A DNA stretch of 64,000 bases from Mycobacterium celatum (GCF_002101595.1 NZ_LQOM01000020.1:1-64000), one strand, 5' to 3'. Counted from the stretch's first letter, positions 29,401-38,453 are shown. The notes: generated by a model from the sequence alone, not told the origin. Numbers and translations are program-made.

Positions 29401-30243
29401 CTAGGCAAGCGAAACGCGGCCCATGATCAGATCCATGATGGGCTTTCCGGGCGGGAACGCTCCGGTGAGCGAGGACATCACGTGCCCGTTGTCGACGAGC
29501 AGGGTCACACCGCTGATGCCGCTGGCCGCCTGGCTGTTGAGGAAGCACATCGTGTTGGCCATCTGCTCAGGCGTGTGGACTTGGCAGCCGGTGGCGTCGC
29601 GGTAGTCCTGGGCGAAGGTCAGCCACAGGTCGGCGTTGGCGCGGGCCAGTGGCGTGTCGGTCGGTCCGGGACAGATGGCGTTGATGCGCACCCCCTCTTT
29701 CAGCAAGGGGAAAGCCTGGGTCGCCACGTAGGCGTTGATGGCCTTCTTGCTGAAGCCGTAGTGGATGAGGCCTTCCGGCTCGTGGGCCGTGACCCAGGCG
29801 TCGGCCGATTCGTAGTCAGGCGTGGCCAAGAATTCCTGCAGCAGCGGCAAGTCGTTCTCCCAGCCCATCCCGGCGACCGAGGAGATGAAGCAGATCGCCG
29901 AACCGCGCGAAAGCTTGCCGTCGGCCCGAACCCGGTCGATGAGATGGCGATGACCGATGAAGTTGACTCTCATCAGCTTTGGCCCGTCGGCAACGCCGGC
30001 GGCCGAGAAGATGGCGTCGATGGGTCCCTCGACCTGGTCGACCGCAGAGTCGATCGAGGATCGGTCGGATAGATCGACTCTCACCTCGCGGGCGGCCTCA
30101 TAGGAGATGGGCGCGTAGTCCATCACAATCACCTCGGCACCGAGGGCTGCTGCCGTCTGGGCGGCGGCTGCCCCCATGCCGGTGGCGCCACCCACGACGA
30201 GCACTCGCTTGCCGTCGTACCGGAATTGCTCGATGCCGGTCAT
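29401..30243 (-). CDS. Short-chain dehydrogenase/reductase
   Basis: A 280-aa NAD(P)-dependent oxidoreductase. The Rossmann motif is VGGATGMGAAAA, the catalytic Ser is in FISSVAG, and Tyr/Lys are in HYGFSKKAI. The long insertion between Ser and Tyr and the C-terminal SGVTLLVDNGH resemble 3-alpha-hydroxysteroid dehydrogenase-type SDRs. The ATG at 30243 has GGGAGAGC just upstream. A copy of the 18-bp operator motif lies 56 bp upstream, so it probably belongs to the same regulon as its neighbours. Substrate unknown. Confidence 0.85.
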   Translation of the reverse strand: MTGIEQFRYDGKRVLVVGGATGMGAAAAQTAAALGAEVIVMDYAPISYEAAREVRVDLSDRSSIDSAVDQVEGPIDAIFSAAGVADGPKLMRVNFIGHRHLIDRVRADGKLSRGSAICFISSVAGMGWENDLPLLQEFLATPDYESADAWVTAHEPEGLIHYGFSKKAINAYVATQAFPLLKEGVRINAICPGPTDTPLARANADLWLTFAQDYRDATGCQVHTPEQMANTMCFLNSQAASGISGVTLLVDNGHVMSSLTGAFPPGKPIMDLIMGRVSLA

Positions 30244-30298
30244 TGCTCTCCCTCTTCTCGTGGCCCGCCACTCTGCGGGCACGCAAAAACTCTACGGG

Positions 30299-30316
30299 GA
30301 ACATATTTTTGGTTCA
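30299..30316. promoter_or_regulatory. Operator candidate 1 (GAAC-N9-GTTC motif)
   Basis: GAACATATTTTTGGTTCA. One of four aligned copies in promoter regions between 30.3 and 35.3 kb. It lies 56 bp upstream of the minus-strand SDR start and just after the TetR gene, so it is placed to control the SDR. Confidence 0.65.
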
Positions 30317-30337
30317 ATACCCCATTTCGGGCTGGGC

Positions 30338-31642
30338 CTAACGACCGGTGTTGCGCTGTGCGACGCCGCGCACGACGGTGTCGCGGGCATGCACCAGTGC
30401 CGCGCTCTTTCCCTGGTCCCGCACGATGTTTTCGGGCATCCAGATGACATCCATCACGCATCGAGCCAGCATCTCGACGGAGGGAGTCTCGACACGGATA
30501 TTGCCTGACCGAATCCCTTCGGACAGCAGTGTTTTGAGTTGCCGCAGGCGTGTGGTGAACAGCAGGCCGGGATTCGGGGTATCGGGTGGGGACTGCCGCA
30601 TCCAGGCCAGCTGGATCTTCCACTCATCCGGAAACTGATCCAGCGCGTTGATGTTGACCCAGGCCAGCGCATCCAGCTTCTCGATGGGCGTCGCATCCGC
30701 GCGAAGGACGCTGACGAAGCCACCCCCGGCTTTCTTACCGAACGACTCCATGATCGAGGCAAGTAGCTCGTCCTTGGACCCGATCAGCCGATAGACGGTC
30801 CCGGTGCCCAGACCTGCCGCCGAAGCGATGTCGCGGACTGTGGTGACTTCATATCCTTTGCGGCCGAACTCGGCTCGGGCAACCGCGCGAACGTGGGCGG
30901 CTTTGTCGTTGCCCTCGGAATCCGTCTCCGGCCATGTCTTGATCGCCGCTTCCGCGGCCGCAAATGCGTTGGAGCGATCCAACTCTTGGTCGCTGTGCTC
31001 GCGACTGGCCAGCCCCTGCAACATGATGCGGCACAGCAGTGCGGAGGCCTGATCGGCGGCGGCGGTGTGGCGGATGACGTCGAGACCGACGTGCATCATC
31101 GACTGGCACATCCGGTCCGCCAGCGTCGGAAGATCGATGTCCGCCCGGATATAGCCGCTCCACCTGCCCGCGCGCAGGGTTTGCAGCATCGCCTGCTGGA
31201 CTGCGGTCGGGGGATGGCGCAGCAGTTCCACCAGCTCGCGATTTGCGCTCGGCGCCTCGTAGAACGACATCTGCAGGGCCGCGCGGTGTGCCACGGCGCA
31301 GCGCGCGATGGCCGAGCCCAGTTCGGTGATCGTTTCGGAGACGGGCCGCGAGCCCGGGTCGTCTAATTTCTGATATGCGATGTCTCCAATGCGTTCCAGA
31401 TCGGCGTAATACCGCCGGACCAGCTCGACCAGGATCGCTTCCTTCGACTCGAAATGGTGATACAAGCTTCCCGGCAGAATGCCTGCGGCGTCGGCGATTT
31501 CCTGCAGCGAGGTGCGTAACCCAGAGGAGGCGATCAGCGACGCGGCGGTTTGAAGGATCTCGGTCCGGCGCGTGCTGTCGTCGTAGGCGCCGCCGGCAAG
31601 GCCGGCAGAGGTTGCCGCCTCGGCTGGTTGCTGGCGCCCCAC
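30338..31642 (-). CDS. Double-domain TetR-family transcriptional regulator (Mce3R-like architecture)
   Basis: A 434-aa protein made of two TetR units in one chain. The first helix-turn-helix is TSLQEIADAAGILPGSLYHHFESK (about residues 43-67) and the second VTTVRDIASAAGLGTGTVYRLIGSK (about 258-282). Each is followed by its own helical ligand-binding domain. M. tuberculosis Mce3R (Rv1963c), repressor of the mce3 operon, has the same unusual build. The GTG at 31642 has GGAGG 4 nt upstream. Operator motif copies lie upstream of itself and of three neighbouring transcripts, so autoregulation and control of the 29-41 kb cluster are likely. Confidence 0.9.
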   Translation of the reverse strand: MGRQQPAEAATSAGLAGGAYDDSTRRTEILQTAASLIASSGLRTSLQEIADAAGILPGSLYHHFESKEAILVELVRRYYADLERIGDIAYQKLDDPGSRPVSETITELGSAIARCAVAHRAALQMSFYEAPSANRELVELLRHPPTAVQQAMLQTLRAGRWSGYIRADIDLPTLADRMCQSMMHVGLDVIRHTAAADQASALLCRIMLQGLASREHSDQELDRSNAFAAAEAAIKTWPETDSEGNDKAAHVRAVARAEFGRKGYEVTTVRDIASAAGLGTGTVYRLIGSKDELLASIMESFGKKAGGGFVSVLRADATPIEKLDALAWVNINALDQFPDEWKIQLAWMRQSPPDTPNPGLLFTTRLRQLKTLLSEGIRSGNIRVETPSVEMLARCVMDVIWMPENIVRDQGKSAALVHARDTVVRGVAQRNTGR

Positions 31643-31675
31643 GTCACCTCCACAGCTCCCGCTAGAGGACCTACT

Positions 31676-31693
31676 GACCGAATGTTTGGTTAA
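31676..31693. promoter_or_regulatory. Operator candidate 2 (GAAC-N9-GTTC-like)
   Basis: GACCGAATGTTTGGTTAA, the most divergent of the four copies, 34 bp upstream of the regulator's own start codon. Its location fits negative autoregulation. Confidence 0.55.
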
Positions 31694-31732
31694 ACGCTAC
31701 CAGACAGTAGCTACTTTGCCGGGAGGCTGGCG

Positions 31733-32671
31733 TCACTGCGAGAATACGTCGATCCCGAGCCGGTCGCAGACGCCGAACACTTCGTCGAAGATCGAGGCGG
31801 GCACCGTGAACGGTTCTGTCGCAGTCACTTCGGGCAGGTGTGCGGCAATGTCGTCGGCAGTCGGGTTACTGCCAGGTTCGGCGAGCCAGCCTTCGCCGAG
31901 GCCGACAAAAACCCGCGCGAACCGGCCGGCACAGGCCGAGTAGTTTTGATGGGTGAAGCCGCAGGCCCGGCTGGCGAGGTAGACGACGATCGGCACGACG
32001 AGTTCGGGCTGGATCACTTTCAGAAAACCGGTCTCCTCGAGCCCCTTGGGGTCGCCAACGGTTTCGGTCACCATCCGGGAAAACCCGAACGGCAATACGG
32101 TATTAGCGCGGATCCCGTGTGGTTCACCCTCGATAGCGATCACGTTCGCCAGTCCAACCAGTCCGGCTTTGGCGGCGGCGTAGTGGGCTTCCAGCGGTTG
32201 CCCGAACATTCCGCCGGACGACGAGATGAACACGAAGCGGCCGTAGCCTGCCGACTTCATCACTCGATATGCCGGGTGACTCAAATAGAAGCCGCCGTCG
32301 AGGTGTACGCGTAACATGCGCCGCCAGTCGTCGGCCGACAATTCTTCGAACGGGATCGTGGTGAAAATGCCGGCGTTGCTGACCACTGCGTCCAGGCGGC
32401 CGAATCGCTCGACCGCCGATGCGACAATGGCCTCGCCGCCCTCGGGTGTATCCACCGAGTCGTGCGACGCTACCGCTGTACCGCCGGCGGCCTCGATCTC
32501 GGCGACAACCGTGTCGGCCACCGCGGTGTCGGCGCCGTCGCCGTGCATGGAGCCGCCGAGGTCGTTGACCACTACTGACGCACCGCGCCGGGCCAATTCG
32601 AGCGCGTAGAGGCGACCGAGTCCACGGCCCGCGCCGGTGACGATCACGACTTGGTCGGTGAAATCGATCAT
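31733..32671 (-). CDS. Short-chain dehydrogenase (17-beta-HSD4-like)
   Basis: A 312-aa SDR. VTGAGRGLGRLYALELA is the cofactor loop, NDLGG the acidic cofactor-selecting segment, VSNAGI the middle motif, ISSSGG the Ser, and HYAAAKAGLVG the Tyr and Lys. It resembles M. tuberculosis Rv0148 and the dehydrogenase part of peroxisomal multifunctional enzyme 2, which act on 3-hydroxyacyl-CoA including steroid side-chain intermediates. ATG 32671 gives a typical N-terminus; ATG 32683 would add 4 residues. It diverges from the NorD-like gene, with an operator copy between. Confidence 0.85.
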   Translation of the reverse strand: MIDFTDQVVIVTGAGRGLGRLYALELARRGASVVVNDLGGSMHGDGADTAVADTVVAEIEAAGGTAVASHDSVDTPEGGEAIVASAVERFGRLDAVVSNAGIFTTIPFEELSADDWRRMLRVHLDGGFYLSHPAYRVMKSAGYGRFVFISSSGGMFGQPLEAHYAAAKAGLVGLANVIAIEGEPHGIRANTVLPFGFSRMVTETVGDPKGLEETGFLKVIQPELVVPIVVYLASRACGFTHQNYSACAGRFARVFVGLGEGWLAEPGSNPTADDIAAHLPEVTATEPFTVPASIFDEVFGVCDRLGIDVFSQ

Positions 32672-32722
32672 TCGTTGCACCATCGGAGTTGATTGACTGC
32701 GGACAGCACGGACTCTAGGGTG

Positions 32723-32740
32723 GAACAGATATTTGGTCAA
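32723..32740. promoter_or_regulatory. Operator candidate 3 (GAAC-N9-GTTC-like)
   Basis: GAACAGATATTTGGTCAA. It lies between the divergent SDR (52 bp away) and NorD-like gene (20 bp away), so a bound repressor could block both promoters. Confidence 0.65.
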
Positions 32741-32759
32741 CAATTGGTGGTGAGAGTCG

Positions 32760-34424
32760 TTGGCGAACCACACTGCAACCGATGCCTTGCCGCGATGGAG
32801 CATGCTGGCGTCTGCGATCGCCGGCCGCAGCGTCGAGGTGGCGGCTGCCGGTCCGGGTGAGCCGGCGTGGACGGACGGTAAGACGATATTTCTCGACTCC
32901 GGCGCCGGCCCGCGCCACCAGTTGCAGGCAGTGGCCGTCCAAGCCTGCCTCCTGGCCGCGGGAAGCCTGGAGCCGGCCGTCGCACGCCGTCTTGGCCGGC
33001 GGCGTGGCCTGACTGCGCGATACCTTGCGATAGAGGGACATCGGGCGCTTGCGGCCAACGAGGAGTTGCTGCCGGCAGCGGTGTCTTTGCTCGTGGACCG
33101 CGATATGGCGGGCCGCAGCGACTCGCCGACAGGCTCGCTGGCTCTGGCGAGCAGCCGCGCGGTCGGCAGCGAGCCGCCGACGGTATTCGGTACCATCTAT
33201 CCGCGAAAGATGTTGGCTGCCAGCAAGAGTCGAGCGACAAGCCAATCTGGTACACACGCTGCTCAACGGGGCAAGCCCTTGCCAGAACTTGAGGTCCCCG
33301 ACTCGAATGATACCGCGGATTTCTTCTCGAGCCCGGTCGGCGCCGGAGGTGCTCTCGGCCGGTGGCTCAAGAACATGCTGGATTCGGTGCGCCGGCTCAA
33401 CGGAAATGGACCGCCGGGCGCCGATGGACCGACGCACCGATCGGGCATCCGCGGCGGCGGATCTGCCGTCGTATCGACCGTGGCGCTCGCCGTCGACGAG
33501 TACGACCTCGCCGGCGCGGCCGCGGGAATTAACTACCCCGAGTGGGACTTTCGTCGTGGGCAGTATCGGCCGAACTGGTGCACCGTGCAGGAAGTTGCGC
33601 CCAGACCCGGCGACGCCGCGTCGATCAGCCTGTCCGGCGGGTACCGGTTGCGTCGAGCACTCGCCCGACTCGCGGTGGGTCTCGACCGATATCACCGCCA
33701 GGTCCAGGGCGACGACGTCGACATCGATGCGGCCGTCGAGGCGCGTGTGGAGACCATCGCCGGGTCAGCGCCCGGCGAAGCGGTCTACGTCGACAGTCTG
33801 CGCCGCCGCCGCGACCTTTCCGTGCTGATCCTTCTTGACATCTCGGGTTCGTCGGCCGAATCGGGAACGATCGGCCATACCGTGCACGAGCAGCAGCGCG
33901 CGGCGGCCGCCGCGTTGATCGCGGCGTTGCACGATCTGGGAGATCGCTTGGCGTTGTACGGTTTTCGTTCTCACGGTCGATCCGCGGTGCATCTGCTACC
34001 GGTGAAACGGTTCGACGACGTTCTCGACGCCCTGGCGATGCGGCGTCTGTGGGGTCTAACACCTGGCGGCTACTCCAGATTGGGTGCCGCGATCCGGCAC
34101 GGCACCGCCGTATTGGAACGCCGGGGAGGCACGGCGCGGCGGTTGTTGGTCGTGTTGTCCGACGGATTGGCGTACGACCACGGTTACGAACGTGACTACG
34201 GCGCGGCCGATGCGCGTCGGGCGCTGGCCGAAGCCCGTCGGCGTGGCATCGGCTGCCTTTGCCTGACCATCGGTGCCGCCACGGACGTCGCCGAGCTGCA
34301 GCGGGTATTTGGCAGCGCTGCGCATGCAACCATTCCGCGGCTTGACCAAGTGAACAAACTGATCGGTCCGTTGTTCCGATCAGCCTTGGCCTCGGCAGAC
34401 CTTCGACGACGGATGGTGGCATGA
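32760..34424 (+). CDS. NorD/CbbO-like von Willebrand factor A protein
   Basis: A 554-aa protein whose C-terminal third (about 360-545) is a VWA domain with the metal-ion site DISGSS in ILLDISGSSAES and a later Thr/Asp pair (LTPGGYSR, VLSDGLAYD). The N-terminal part is of the NorD type. Proteins of this family work with a MoxR-type ATPase to activate or load metal into a partner enzyme such as NO reductase (NorD) or Rubisco (CbbO). Neither enzyme is encoded here. The start is uncertain: TTG at 32760 or ATG at 32802. It overlaps the ATPase gene by 4 nt. Confidence 0.85.
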   Translation: MANHTATDALPRWSMLASAIAGRSVEVAAAGPGEPAWTDGKTIFLDSGAGPRHQLQAVAVQACLLAAGSLEPAVARRLGRRRGLTARYLAIEGHRALAANEELLPAAVSLLVDRDMAGRSDSPTGSLALASSRAVGSEPPTVFGTIYPRKMLAASKSRATSQSGTHAAQRGKPLPELEVPDSNDTADFFSSPVGAGGALGRWLKNMLDSVRRLNGNGPPGADGPTHRSGIRGGGSAVVSTVALAVDEYDLAGAAAGINYPEWDFRRGQYRPNWCTVQEVAPRPGDAASISLSGGYRLRRALARLAVGLDRYHRQVQGDDVDIDAAVEARVETIAGSAPGEAVYVDSLRRRRDLSVLILLDISGSSAESGTIGHTVHEQQRAAAAALIAALHDLGDRLALYGFRSHGRSAVHLLPVKRFDDVLDALAMRRLWGLTPGGYSRLGAAIRHGTAVLERRGGTARRLLVVLSDGLAYDHGYERDYGAADARRALAEARRRGIGCLCLTIGAATDVAELQRVFGSAAHATIPRLDQVNKLIGPLFRSALASADLRRRMVA

Positions 34425-35236
34425 CTAGCCAAAGACAGGGACCGCGGCCCTACTACGTGCCGGTCGCAAACGAGGAGCATGTGTTCAAAGCGGCGTTCCG
34501 GCAAGGGTTGTCGGTGGTGCTCAAAGGCCCCACTGGTTGCGGGAAGACGCGCTTTGTCGAGGCCATGGCCCACGACCTGGATCGACCGCTCATCACGGTG
34601 GCCTGCCACGACGACTTGACGACTGCGGATCTTGTGGGCCGATTTCTGCTGCGCGGCGGCGAAACCGAGTGGGTCGACGGGCCGTTGACGCGGGCCGTGC
34701 GCGACGGTGCCATCTGCTACCTCGACGAGGTGGTGGAGGCCCGCCAGGACACCACCGTCGTGCTGCACCCACTGGCCGACCACCGTCGCCAGCTTCCCAT
34801 CGAGCGGTTGGGGGTGACGCTGGATGCGGCGCCAGGTTTCTGCCTGGTGGTTTCCTTCAACCCGGGATACCAAAGCGTTTTGAAAGACCTCAAGGACTCC
34901 ACGCGTCAACGTATGGTGGCCATCGAATTCGGCTTTCCCACTCCCGACGCCGAGGAGAAGATCGTTGCTTGTGAGGCAGGTGTCGATCACGAGACCGCGG
35001 TTGACCTGGTGCGGTTCGGGCAGGCGATTCGGCGCCTGGACACCGCGGGACTGCGCGAGGTGGCCTCGACGCGGGTGCTGATCGCCGCCGGGCGGCTGAT
35101 CGCCGAGGGACTGACCCCCCGCGAAGCCGCCCGGGCCGCGATCGCCGGGCCACTCACCGACGACGCCGCAGTGACCAGCGGCCTGGACAAGATGATCGAC
35201 GTGTATCTGCCCGGGCAAGGAGGACACGATGATTGA
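34421..35236 (+). CDS. MoxR-type AAA+ ATPase of the NorQ/CbbQ family
   Basis: A 271-aa hexameric-type AAA+ ATPase. Walker A is GPTGCGKT (36-43), Walker B ICYLDEV, and sensor 1 and the arginine finger follow in VSFNPGYQ and DSTRQRM. Family members NorQ, NirQ and CbbQ remodel a partner enzyme together with the VWA protein encoded just upstream. The ATG start overlaps its stop (ATGA), which is the usual tight coupling. The client is probably one of the metal enzymes of this island, but which one is not known. Confidence 0.93.
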   Translation: MTSQRQGPRPYYVPVANEEHVFKAAFRQGLSVVLKGPTGCGKTRFVEAMAHDLDRPLITVACHDDLTTADLVGRFLLRGGETEWVDGPLTRAVRDGAICYLDEVVEARQDTTVVLHPLADHRRQLPIERLGVTLDAAPGFCLVVSFNPGYQSVLKDLKDSTRQRMVAIEFGFPTPDAEEKIVACEAGVDHETAVDLVRFGQAIRRLDTAGLREVASTRVLIAAGRLIAEGLTPREAARAAIAGPLTDDAAVTSGLDKMIDVYLPGQGGHDD

Positions 35237-35264
35237 CGATCCGAGGGCAGCCGCGCTAGGGTGT

Positions 35265-35282
35265 GAACAAATTTTAGGTTCA
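35265..35282. promoter_or_regulatory. Operator candidate 4 (GAAC-N9-GTTC motif)
   Basis: GAACAAATTTTAGGTTCA, with intact GAAC and GTTC arms. It stands 43 bp upstream of the binding-protein gene at 35326, showing that this gene has its own promoter separate from the NorD-NorQ transcript. Confidence 0.65.
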
Positions 35283-35325
35283 GTAGTGGGACGGCGGCCG
35301 TAAGCGCTGCGCCAATGGAGGTGAG

Positions 35326-36438
35326 ATGTCCTACGAGAGCACCGCAGAGCCGATCAAGATCGGCTATCTGATGGACTTCCGTCTGCCAGAGGGCTTTCCG
35401 AAGACATATTTCGAAGACCTGACCCAGCCGTTCGATCTGGTTTTCAGGCAAGCGGGCGAACAAGGCCTGCTCGATCGACCCATCGAAATCATCTACCGCG
35501 AGGTGGAAGGTCTGCCTAAGGGATCGGTTAAAGCGGTCATCGACGCCTATGGCGACCTGTGCGACGAGGGATGCCTGGCCGTTTTCGGCCCGAACATCAC
35601 CGACAATGTGGTTCCCACCCGTGAAGCCATCGAAGAGCGCTTCAAGGTGCCGGCGATCAGCGTCACCGGATCCGATGCGGCCCTGGGGGAGTGGGTCTTC
35701 TCCTTCCCGATGGGATCACTGACCGACGAGCCGATCTTCTGGTCGGACATGTTGACCAAGGGTGGGCACACCGAAGTCGGCGTTCTCGTCGAGCAGTCGT
35801 TGGTGGGCACGACCTATCTGGAGAACTTCCGTAAAGCCTGCCAGCGCAGAGGTATTCGCATTGTTGCGGAGGCCGCCATCGCGCAGACGGCCCAGGATGT
35901 CAGCGAGGCGGTCCGAACCGTTCACGACGCCAGGCCCAGCGCATTGGTGCACTGCGGCTTCGGGTTCGGGATTGTCTTCATCAATCCGGCGCTCGAGACG
36001 CTGGACTGGAATCCGCCCCGGTTCACCAGCACCGCGTTCCAGAACGCCTGGCTCAACCCGATCATGTGGAACGGGTTCATGGGCTGGACCGGCGTCGACC
36101 AGTACGACGAGGGCAACATGGTCGGCCAAAAGTTCCTCGACGAATACCACGAGGCCTATGGCCGGCGCCCGGAATGGTGTGTGCCCGTCGTCAACCGCGA
36201 TGTTGCGATGACGTTGGTGCGCGCCTTGAGCGACGCGCATCCGTTGAGCCCGCGCGGGGTCAAGGAAGCCCTCGAGCGCGTGAAGATGATGCCTGCCGCC
36301 TCCGGCGCACCCGGCACCCGAGTGTCGTTCGGGAACTGGACCCGCCGTGCGTGGATGGGCGCCGGGTACCTGGTGGCCCGCAAGCTCGATCCCGACGGCG
36401 TCAACTCCCACCTCGTCGACCGCTTCGGTGAGGAGTAG
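35326..36438 (+). CDS. Cytoplasmic periplasmic-binding-fold protein (orphan 'ABC substrate-binding' type)
   Basis: A 370-aa type I periplasmic-binding fold protein like those that bind branched-chain amino acids or amides (KIGYLMDFRLP, AVFGPNITDN, GSDAALGEWVF). It has no signal peptide and no lipobox: the polar N-terminus runs straight into the first beta strand after GGAGGTGAG-ATG. No ABC permease or ATPase gene lies in the window. It should therefore act inside the cell as a ligand sensor or carrier. A paralogue at 56422-57552 shares the C-terminal block KMMPAASGAPGTR. The AveC-like gene follows after 3 nt. Confidence 0.85.
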   Translation: MSYESTAEPIKIGYLMDFRLPEGFPKTYFEDLTQPFDLVFRQAGEQGLLDRPIEIIYREVEGLPKGSVKAVIDAYGDLCDEGCLAVFGPNITDNVVPTREAIEERFKVPAISVTGSDAALGEWVFSFPMGSLTDEPIFWSDMLTKGGHTEVGVLVEQSLVGTTYLENFRKACQRRGIRIVAEAAIAQTAQDVSEAVRTVHDARPSALVHCGFGFGIVFINPALETLDWNPPRFTSTAFQNAWLNPIMWNGFMGWTGVDQYDEGNMVGQKFLDEYHEAYGRRPEWCVPVVNRDVAMTLVRALSDAHPLSPRGVKEALERVKMMPAASGAPGTRVSFGNWTRRAWMGAGYLVARKLDPDGVNSHLVDRFGEE

Positions 36439-36441
36439 CCC

Positions 36442-37566
36442 GTGACCGCCGAGCAGACAACACCTGCTACCGCCCCGCCCGCCGAACTGCGGCAGCGCTC
36501 ATGGGCCGGACCCGTGTGGGTCGCGGTCGCGCTGGTGCTACTGGCGCTCGTTGCCGCCAACGCTCGCAAGGGTGCGGTGTCGCCGCGCATCCGCAATCCC
36601 GAGGTCCATGGCGCGCCAAGGCCGGTGGAGCCGTTGTTCGGCTATCACCATTGGCTGGATCTGTTCCAGATCTTCACGATCGTCTCGATGCTCACCATTA
36701 TCGCGGTCTACGTGGTGGTGTGGCGGCGTCATCCCAAACACCCTGTGCTGCTGATGGGAATCGTCACGACGCTCATCGTCTGGCAGGACCCCATCATGAA
36801 CTGGTCACCGTATGCGGTGTACAACCCGGAACTGTGGCACTGGCCGGAGGACTGGCCGCTGGTGTCACTGTCGCCGACGGTGGAACCGTTCCTGGTGATC
36901 GGGTACATCATGTTCTACCTGGGCCCGTACTTTCCGGCGATCTGGATTCTGCGCAGGATTCAGGCCCGCAGGCCCGTCGACTCGTTTGTCTGGCGTCACC
37001 CGCTGATCAGTATGGCGTTGATCATTTTGCCGGTCGGGATCGTCGTCGACGCGATGCTCGAGATGACGTTGGTGCGCACCGGCTTTTACATCTACTCGCA
37101 AGTCGTTCCGTTCGGCTCGGCGTTCGCCGGAGAGACGTACCAATTCCCCTTCGTCTGGGAAACGGTGATGGTGACGTTCGTGATGATCCCGGCCGGTGTA
37201 CTGCTCTACCGCGACGACACCGGCCGCACCGTGGCCGAGAAGTTGGCCCAGCGGGCGCGGATGTTCGCCGGCCGGCCCGCACTCGGCATGTTCGTGGTGA
37301 TGTTCGTGCTGGTCAACCTCGCCTACTTCGGCTACGGCACCGGCTTCGCGATCATCAAGTGGACCAGGACCGCCACCTCGGTCGCCTGTCCGTGGCCGTA
37401 TCCGGAAGCCAAAGTGTATGACCCGCAAGGCTTCTACGAAAAGAACGGACAACCCGGACCATACTCGGTCGGTATCTGGTCAACCTGGATGAGCGCACAG
37501 CCGAACGGACGTCCGCATGTCGAGCCGCCTCCGGACGGCGGGCGATGTGGGCCCGGCCATGGGTGA
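36442..37566 (+). CDS. AveC-like (spirocyclase family) integral membrane protein
   Basis: A 374-aa protein with about seven transmembrane helices (first at 26-41, then groups near 72-115, 150-207 and 238-296). Between them are conserved polar loops such as WQDPIMNWSPY and GETYQFPFVWE. The pattern is that of the AveC/spirocyclase family, named for the avermectin enzyme that forms a spiroketal; many mycobacterial members have no known function. GTG start with GAGGAG upstream, 3 nt after the binding-protein gene. It heads a coupled run of oxidoreductases, so it may act on the same substrate or place it in the membrane. Confidence 0.75.
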   Translation: MTAEQTTPATAPPAELRQRSWAGPVWVAVALVLLALVAANARKGAVSPRIRNPEVHGAPRPVEPLFGYHHWLDLFQIFTIVSMLTIIAVYVVVWRRHPKHPVLLMGIVTTLIVWQDPIMNWSPYAVYNPELWHWPEDWPLVSLSPTVEPFLVIGYIMFYLGPYFPAIWILRRIQARRPVDSFVWRHPLISMALIILPVGIVVDAMLEMTLVRTGFYIYSQVVPFGSAFAGETYQFPFVWETVMVTFVMIPAGVLLYRDDTGRTVAEKLAQRARMFAGRPALGMFVVMFVLVNLAYFGYGTGFAIIKWTRTATSVACPWPYPEAKVYDPQGFYEKNGQPGPYSVGIWSTWMSAQPNGRPHVEPPPDGGRCGPGHG

Positions 37567-38453
37567 CCCGCGCACCGTCGTCATCACCGGCGCCTCGCGC
37601 GGACTCGGCCTGGCCTCGGCCGTGGTCCTGCACAAGCGGGGATGGCGAGTGGTGGCAGCGATGCGCTCGCCCGAAACTGGGCTGGAAGCACTGCAATCGA
37701 ATATTGGTGCCGCAGTTGACGGTTCCCGACTGATCGCCGTCCCGCTGGACCTCACCGACTCCGCATCGGTGACGGCCGCCGCCAAGGCCATCGTCGAAGT
37801 CGTCGGAGCTCCCCATGCGCTGGTGCACAATGCGGGGATCTCGGCCGCCGGGATGCTCGAAGAGACGCCAATGGACCTGTGGGAGCGGATGTTTGCCACC
37901 CACATCTTCGGGCCGGTATTGCTCACCAAGACGCTGTTGCCGTCGATGCGGACCGCGGGCCGGGGGCGCATCGTGGTGATCTCCAGCCAGGGCGGGGTAC
38001 GGGGCATGCCCGAGACGTCGGCGTACTCCGCGGCCAAGGGCGCACTCGAACGCTGGGCCGAATCGCTGGCCGGCGAGGTAGCACCGTTCGGACTGGGCGT
38101 CACCATCTTGGTGACGGGAACCTTCGACACCGACATCATCACCGACGAGGGGACCTCGGACCTCCGTGACTTCAGCGGGCCGTACGCGGCGTTGCACAAC
38201 AAGATCGACCGGCGGGGCCGCGCCGCGATGACGTTGCTGGCGCGGCCGCCGGATCGTTTCGCCCTGCATCTCGCCGAGGCGCTGGACGACCGTGCGCCGT
38301 TCGCGCGGCATGCCGTCGGCGTCGACGCCCGCATGTTGATGGTTGCCAACCGGCTGCTTTCCAGTAAGGCTCTCCATAGGATGACCCGTCTGGCGATGGG
38401 CATCCCGCGTTCCGGCGCGCTGCGCAGCACCCCAACCACAGAGAGCGATAACC

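Noticed and set aside
32760..35236. Part of a nitric oxide reductase operon
   Set aside because: No norB or norC gene is present in the window; only the activator pair is.
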